Source of the DNA: Girardinichthys multiradiatus
Taxonomy: Eukaryota > Chordata > Actinopteri > Cyprinodontiformes > Goodeidae
Assembly (NCBI RefSeq): GCF_021462225.1
Contig: NC_061811.1
Coordinates: 20,920,663-20,984,662, forward strand
DNA length: 64,000 nt
Direction of reading: 5' to 3'
The stretch's first letter is position 1; every line of letters begins with the position of its first letter. This document shows positions 59,889-64,000 of the stretch, in pieces. The notes beneath the pieces were generated by a model. The model saw only the letters and a program-made list of their open reading frames with translations, ran no database searches and was not told the origin of the DNA. A program made the position numbers and the translations under genes.

Positions 59889-61973
59889 TCAGGTGTATAT
59901 TCCTTCTTTAAGTTGAGCTCCCTTTTTTAGCCAGGTTTGTATTTCATTTTGGGGTGATTGTTGTTGCATTTCCAGTAATGTTTCATCTTTTAGTTCTATT
60001 GTTACTAGGAGAAGACTACTTGGTTGTTGTTCTGCAGCTGCTTTAGCAGTTTTATCAGCAAAGGCGTTGCCTTTAGTCACAGTGTCTGTTCCTGTGGTGT
60101 GTGCCGCACATTTGCATATTGCAAGCTTTTTTGGCAGTTGGACTGCTTGCAATAACTCTGTTAATAGTGCTGCATGTGTTACAGGTTTTCCAGTGGAGGT
60201 AATCATACCCCTATTTTTCCAATGTTGTGCAAAAGCATGCGTTGTTGCATATGCATACTGGCTATCAGTGTATATTGTTGCACTTTTTCCTGTCATTAAT
60301 TTGCATGCTTCAGTTAAGGCTACTAACTCAGCAGCTTGCGCTGAGTAGTGTGAAGGGAGTGCTTCTGCTTTTAGTACTTTATTAAGAGTCACTACAGCAT
60401 ATCCGGTTTTTGTTTTACCTTTCTCATCCTTTTTGGAAGACCCGTCTACAAATAATATTTCTCCTTCTGTCAAAGGAGTATCTTTTAAGTCTTTTCTGCT
60501 TTTTGCTATTTCCTCAGATAATGTTTCACAATCATGAGTTTCTCCATCCTCCTCTGTGGGGATTAATGTTGCTGGGTTTAGTGCTGTACACCGTTCTATT
60601 TTGAGATGTGGTTGTGACAGCAGGATAGACATACAGGAAAGATGTCTTGCAGGTGACAGAAAACTCATTTTAGTTTGCAAAAGCAGTGCTGAAACTGCAT
60701 GAGGTACTTTCAAAGTGAGTGGATGGAATAGTACAACATCTGCGCTAGACGTGACTGCTAGGGAAGCAGCCACCACTGCTCTAACGCAATGTGGAAGGGC
60801 ACACGCCACTGCATCCATTTTGGTTGAATAGTAGGCTACTGGTTTATATTTACTTCCATGTAGCTGTGTCAACACGGAGGTCATGAAATTTCCTTTGCAG
60901 TCTACCATTTGTACAAAGTCTTTGTTGTAATCTGGTAATGCTAACACACAACTTCCCACCATAGTTTGTTTCAATTTACAGAGTGCATCTTCTGCTTCAG
61001 AACTCCATTTTAGGTAGTCAGACATTTTAAGTTCCTCTTTGTACATCAGGCTTTGCAAGGGTGCTGTTAGCTCTGCATAATTTGGCACCCAACTTCTACA
61101 GTAATTAGTGAGTCCTAAAAAAGACATCATTTGTTTCTTTGTCAATGGTTTTGGTGCTTGCAGAATTGCAGTTTTCCTTTCCTCCATTATTGTTTTTCCC
61201 CCTGAACTGAGCTGATGGCCCAGATATTTCACACTTTCCTTACAAAACTGTAATTTGTTTTTGCTGACTTTGTGGCCTTCTTTAGCCAAATGTTTCAGGA
61301 GTGCTATGGAGTCTTTTTTGCATTTTTCTTCGGTTTCAGATGCAACTAGTATGTCATCCACATACGTGAGCAATTGGCTCTGTTGTGGTGGGTCAAAAGT
61401 GGCCAAGCTGGATGTAAGAACTTGGGAGTAGATGGTGGGGCTTTCACAATATCCTTGTGGTAATCTGGTATAAGTGTATCTTTTCCCTTTAAAGGTGAAA
61501 GCAAACCAGTATTGACTGTCTTTGTGTAGTGGTACAGAAAAGAATGCATTGCTTATGTCCACCACAGTGAAGTATTTTGCTTTTGGGTTCAAAGAGTTTA
61601 ATAACGTGTGTGGATCTGCTACACACGGAGATCTTTGTATTACTGCATTATTTACCGCTTGTAAATCTTGAACCATCCTCCATCCCACAGATGGGGGTGC
61701 CTTTTTTACAGGGAATATTGGTGTGTTACAGGGTGATTCAGCACACTCAATTAATACTCCAGCCTTCTTTAAATCTTCAATAACAGGTTCTATTCCCACC
61801 ATTGCATCTGGTTTTAGAGGATATTGTTTAACTCTGGGTCTGTACTCTGTTTTTGGTCTTATCACAACAGGAAGTGCTCCTTTTACCAGGCCAACATCAG
61901 TAGGTCCTTGTGACCATAGTCTCTCAGGAACTTGTTTAAGTAGTTCCTCTTCTTCTTTTGTGAAAAAGATGTG
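59889..61973 (-). CDS. pol: ERV reverse transcriptase and RNase H
   Basis: Copies viral RNA into DNA and removes the RNA strand. Numbered from the codon at 61865, RT has D103 in FTVVDISNAFF and D170-D171 in YVDD, with LPQGYCESPTIYSQ between them. The connection domain spans about 330-460. RNase H has D474 (FVDGSS), E513 (AAELVAL), D534 (YTDSQYA) and D604 (NAFADKT), so all four catalytic acids are present. Upstream codons (FTKEEEELLKQVPE, GPTDVGLVKGA) back to the UGA at 61976-61974 belong to the same open frame. The part ends at UGA 59891-59889 after GIYT. Frame and catalytic residues are otherwise intact over about 2 kb. Confidence 0.92.
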   Translation of the reverse strand, partial: HIFFTKEEEELLKQVPERLWSQGPTDVGLVKGALPVVIRPKTEYRPRVKQYPLKPDAMVGIEPVIEDLKKAGVLIECAESPCNTPIFPVKKAPPSVGWRMVQDLQAVNNAVIQRSPCVADPHTLLNSLNPKAKYFTVVDISNAFFSVPLHKDSQYWFAFTFKGKRYTYTRLPQGYCESPTIYSQVLTSSLATFDPPQQSQLLTYVDDILVASETEEKCKKDSIALLKHLAKEGHKVSKNKLQFCKESVKYLGHQLSSGGKTIMEERKTAILQAPKPLTKKQMMSFLGLTNYCRSWVPNYAELTAPLQSLMYKEELKMSDYLKWSSEAEDALCKLKQTMVGSCVLALPDYNKDFVQMVDCKGNFMTSVLTQLHGSKYKPVAYYSTKMDAVACALPHCVRAVVAASLAVTSSADVVLFHPLTLKVPHAVSALLLQTKMSFLSPARHLSCMSILLSQPHLKIERCTALNPATLIPTEEDGETHDCETLSEEIAKSRKDLKDTPLTEGEILFVDGSSKKDEKGKTKTGYAVVTLNKVLKAEALPSHYSAQAAELVALTEACKLMTGKSATIYTDSQYAYATTHAFAQHWKNRGMITSTGKPVTHAALLTELLQAVQLPKKLAICKCAAHTTGTDTVTKGNAFADKTAKAAAEQQPSSLLLVTIELKDETLLEMQQQSPQNEIQTWLKKGAQLKEGIYT

Positions 61974-62945
61974 TCATTTTTGTTTTGGGTCTAGGTGCAC
62001 TCCAGCCTGGACAGTTACTGTCCAGAACAATGCCTTTTTGGTCATTTCAGTGGACTGGCTATACCATGTGTTCATGCCGGTTACCACCCAATCCCTTGCT
62101 CTTTCACCTCTGTCCACTAGTTTTGCTAAGTTTTTCCATTCTTCCTTTTTGTCTTTGCATAAGGATATGTGTGGCCCAGAAAGTTGTCTGAACAGTGGTT
62201 TGACAGTTTCTGGCAATATTACTGCAGCTGCTGCATTTGCTTCTACATCTGAGTACACATATGAGACTGTTATCTTTGTTGGGGTCATCCTGTTCAGTTC
62301 ACTCATGTACTTGGTGTCTGGCTTTGCAGTATACCACATTGTCACATGTAATTCATCTGGTGACATAACATCTTGTGGGCTCCGCATTGATTGTTTGCCT
62401 TCATCCACTAACGATGCCCCTGTTGCAGTTGGCGGTTTGTTAGGGATGTCTAAAGTGTAGTAATAATTTGGTGTTCCCGTCCCTTGTACTACATAGACTT
62501 CCTCAGGTTTGCCTCTGACCACTCTCAAACCCTCTGGGGTTGGTGTTAGGCTTAGGCAGAGGGCTATTAAGCCATCTCTTCCTAATAGGTTCACTGGACA
62601 TTCTGGTAACATCAAAACTGATAACTGACATGTTTTTCCTTCTGGATCTCTGATCCATAAGGGTTCTGTTTCATTTACTTGTTTGATTTTACCTTGTGCG
62701 GCCTGAACTGTGGTACATTTCCCACTGGGTCTCACATATGGTAATTGTTCTCTAATTGTTGTCCTGCAAGCTCCACTATCACAAAGAAACGTGATAGGTG
62801 TGCCTTGTACCAGCAGGGTTATTTCAGGTCTTATTTTTTCAACATAGAATAGGTCATCTAAATTTAGTATTTCCTCATCTTCTGAGGTGGTTTTCTCTTG
62901 TATTAAATTTTGATCCAATTCTGTCCCGTTTGTCTCACGATCTAG
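61974..62945 (-). CDS. pro: ERV protease plus an extra 2H-like domain
   Basis: Follows gag in the same frame after the UGA at 62948-62946. Numbered from the codon at 62918, residues about 30-118 are a retropepsin: FLCDSGACRT gives the catalytic DSG (D47) and LLGRDGL matches the family's G-R-D/N block. Retroviral proteases usually lead straight into RT. Here about 190 more residues follow. Residues 185-312 hold ELHVTMWY (H191, T193), a short helix, two strands (KITVSYVY, AAAAVILP), a helix (ETVKPLFRQL), then GPHISLCK (H250, S252) and LFWTVTVQAG. The paired H-x-[ST] motifs and order of elements resemble 2H phosphoesterases. The stop is UGA at 61976-61974. Confidence 0.8.
   Translation of the reverse strand, partial: LDRETNGTELDQNLIQEKTTSEDEEILNLDDLFYVEKIRPEITLLVQGTPITFLCDSGACRTTIREQLPYVRPSGKCTTVQAAQGKIKQVNETEPLWIRDPEGKTCQLSVLMLPECPVNLLGRDGLIALCLSLTPTPEGLRVVRGKPEEVYVVQGTGTPNYYYTLDIPNKPPTATGASLVDEGKQSMRSPQDVMSPDELHVTMWYTAKPDTKYMSELNRMTPTKITVSYVYSDVEANAAAAVILPETVKPLFRQLSGPHISLCKDKKEEWKNLAKLVDRGERARDWVVTGMNTWYSQSTEMTKKALFWTVTVQAGVHLDPKQK
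61983..62366 (-). other. Candidate 2H phosphoesterase-like domain within Pol
   Basis: What is seen: two motifs of the form H-hydrophobic-[ST]-hydrophobic, HVTM (codons from 62348) and HISL (codons from 62171), 58 residues apart, each predicted to sit in a strand. What is known: 2H enzymes (LigT, AKAP7, coronavirus NS2-type) use two such motifs to cleave cyclic or 2',5' phosphodiesters. The usual spacing is about 75-90 residues, so this would be a compact form. Identity and activity are inferred. Confidence 0.45.
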
Positions 62946-62951
62946 TCATGC
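62940..62951 (-). promoter_or_regulatory. Gag-pol stop codon in readthrough context (UGA CUAG)
   Basis: Gag ends with UGA at 62948-62946, directly followed by CUAG. Pol continues in the same frame without a shift. UGA-CUAG is a recognised leaky-stop context in vertebrate readthrough genes. Gamma- and epsilonretroviruses make Gag-Pol by suppressing a single in-frame stop, so the arrangement fits. Confidence 0.7.
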
Positions 62952-64000
62952 ATTTTTAGTTTGTGGGGGAGGACCTCCCCTACAATCCCTGGCTAGATGT
63001 CCTTCTTTACCGCAGGACCAACATGCTCTAAGATTTTGTGCTCCAAAGTGTCCTCTACCTCTTCCTCTACCTCGGCCTCTGCCTCTTCCCCTGCCCTGTG
63101 ACTGTTGATAGTACACAGTGTTGTCCTCCTCTTGGTAAAACACTGCGTCTCTGACTGTGTCCTTTTTACCCTTTTTACTTTTTATAACTTTTTCAGCATG
63201 CAGCGCATGATTTATGTAGTCTGCAAGCGAGCCCCCACTCATTCCTATGTAGTGCCGGTTCACCCAGCCATGTATGTCGGGTGTTGAGCCTGAGTGGAGT
63301 GCATTTTTTAGTTGCTGCTGATAAGCACCATTTTCATCCTCGCTTGGTTCCAGTCCACTGTGAACTTTAAAAACTTTCGCCATTCTTACTCTGTATTCAT
63401 CAAAAGGTTCATCTGGTTTTTGTTTACATCTTCCTATTTCAGTGTAATTTGCTCTCTTTTTATATTTTCCTTTTACTCTATCCAGGAGAGGATCTAACTG
63501 GGTTGTTAGCTCTCCGCTACCAGCTGCAAGAGGTGCTCCTAATGCAGTTGATGGATTATAACCTCCCTTCACGTGATACCAGTCAGGGCCTAGTTTGCAC
63601 ATCCATGCTTGTTGGACTTCCATTCCATTCAGATGGTAGGCTTTTCTAAGATCCTCCATCTGCCTCACACTCTCATCCACATCCTCTCTAGGGTGTGGGA
63701 TTCCTTCTACAGCCTTTTTAACATCATCTTGGGTCCAAGTTCGATAAACTCTAATTATGTCTGATTGGCCTTCTGCGCCTGCTCGTGGGTTAGGGAGTTC
63801 AATGAGGGGAAAAGTTTGCACATCCCCTCCTTCATCTAGGGTCATGGGACTAACCCTAGGTAATGGAGATAATAAATGTCCCAATGTTGCAGACCATTTA
63901 CCCACTGCACCAGTGCTTCGAGTAGCAATTGGTGTTCGTGGTGTATATCCAGGTGGTGATGGTGGTGGTGGAGCAGTGGGTGCATCTATATCATTTCTCC
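62946..64000 (-). CDS. gag: ERV Gag polyprotein, N-terminus beyond window
   Basis: Structural polyprotein that assembles the particle. The frame is open to the window edge; the apparent start at 63905 is a GTG and is internal. From the edge inward it has a proline-rich segment with PPGY (63956-63945), a PPxY-type late motif for ESCRT/Nedd4 recruitment. A capsid part follows, with a major-homology-like region (QKPDEPFDEYRVRMAKVF, about 162-179 from 63905). Then come eight RG dipeptides (about 271-286) and one CCHC finger CWSCGKEGHLARDC (C295, C298, H303, C308). It ends KNA then UGA. No internal stop is seen. Confidence 0.88.
   Translation of the reverse strand, partial: RNDIDAPTAPPPPSPPGYTPRTPIATRSTGAVGKWSATLGHLLSPLPRVSPMTLDEGGDVQTFPLIELPNPRAGAEGQSDIIRVYRTWTQDDVKKAVEGIPHPREDVDESVRQMEDLRKAYHLNGMEVQQAWMCKLGPDWYHVKGGYNPSTALGAPLAAGSGELTTQLDPLLDRVKGKYKKRANYTEIGRCKQKPDEPFDEYRVRMAKVFKVHSGLEPSEDENGAYQQQLKNALHSGSTPDIHGWVNRHYIGMSGGSLADYINHALHAEKVIKSKKGKKDTVRDAVFYQEEDNTVYYQQSQGRGRGRGRGRGRGRGHFGAQNLRACWSCGKEGHLARDCRGGPPPQTKNA

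Larger units (their letters stand above)
56159..64000 (-). mobile_element. Endogenous retrovirus, gamma/epsilon-like, 5' part outside window
   Basis: Minus-strand provirus with 3' LTR, polypurine tract, env, a small ORF, integrase, RT-RNase H, protease and gag, in that order with rising coordinate. Evidence for the group: gag and pol share one frame with a single stop between them, the Gag nucleocapsid has one CCHC finger, integrase is DD35E, and Env has a CXXC, a furin site and a CX6CC. The primer binding site, 5' LTR and Gag N-terminus lie beyond the window. The likely left duplication is TAAG at 56155-56158. Confidence 0.9.

Noticed and set aside
61983..62366. dUTPase as the identity of the extra domain after the protease
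   Set aside because: None of the conserved dUTPase motifs is visible, and known retroviral dUTPases sit elsewhere (before protease or between RNase H and integrase).
61723..62460. 245-codon plus-strand frame opposite the ERV protease/RT
   Set aside because: Antisense of coding sequence under constraint on the other strand; no domain character.
1..64000. CRISPR arrays, operons, bacterial-type defence systems
   Set aside because: No direct-repeat/spacer arrays, ribosome binding sites or compact gene clusters; content is that of a vertebrate repeat landscape.

Overview
The window looks like repeat-dense teleost nuclear DNA, probably percomorph. It is AT-rich with T- and CA-type microsatellites. 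It carries several Tc1/mariner families with TA target duplications, L2-, CR1/Rex1- and RTE-like LINE pieces with typical fish 3' tails, tRNA-like SINE pieces, a hAT fragment and an endogenous retrovirus (ERV). I found no host protein-coding exon, rRNA or tRNA gene that I could defend. Most short open frames are chance frames or lie inside repeats.

Layout. 1-26 kb: an LTR-like repeat (copy A) cut by the window edge and inserted into an L2-type LINE tail, then mostly unassigned DNA holding a near-intact Tc1 (6631-8198), an older Tc1 (10.1-11.2 kb), an L2-like 3' end (15.2-16.2 kb), a second well-preserved Tc1 (18769-20045), a short Tc1 relative (22055-22409), a SINE-like unit, another decayed Tc1, and two CR1/Rex1-type LINE 3' ends. 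26-50 kb: LTR-like copy B (26151-28018), a second Rex1-like 3' end, a pyrimidine-rich block, then two minus-strand LINEs in tandem. One is L2-like with an esterase-type ORF1 (34.1-36.4 kb); the other is APE/RTE-like (36.4-39.4 kb). A hAT transposase relic follows, split by a Tc1 (42539-44104). 49-56 kb: LTR-like copy C, more LINE and Tc1 remnants, and about 3.5 kb of unassigned sequence.

56159-64000, minus strand: an ERV related to the gamma/epsilon group. Seen from its own 5' side it runs gag (open to the window edge), UGA-CUAG, protease plus an extra domain, UGA, reverse transcriptase-RNase H, UGA, integrase, a 28-residue hydrophobic ORF, an uninterrupted 656-residue env, polypurine tract, and a 374-bp 3' LTR with TGTTAGG/CCTAACA termini. 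It sits in an L2-type LINE tail.

The most interesting signal is in the ERV. Between the retropepsin and the reverse transcriptase lie about 130 residues with two H-hydrophobic-[ST]-hydrophobic motifs (HVTM and HISL) in a strand/helix/strand/strand/helix/strand order. That pattern resembles a compact 2H phosphoesterase, a fold some RNA viruses use against OAS/RNase L signalling. This is inference from motifs only. Gag, protease, polymerase and integrase share one reading frame broken only by three UGA codons, each followed by C, and each at a domain boundary. The first has the UGA-CUAG readthrough context.
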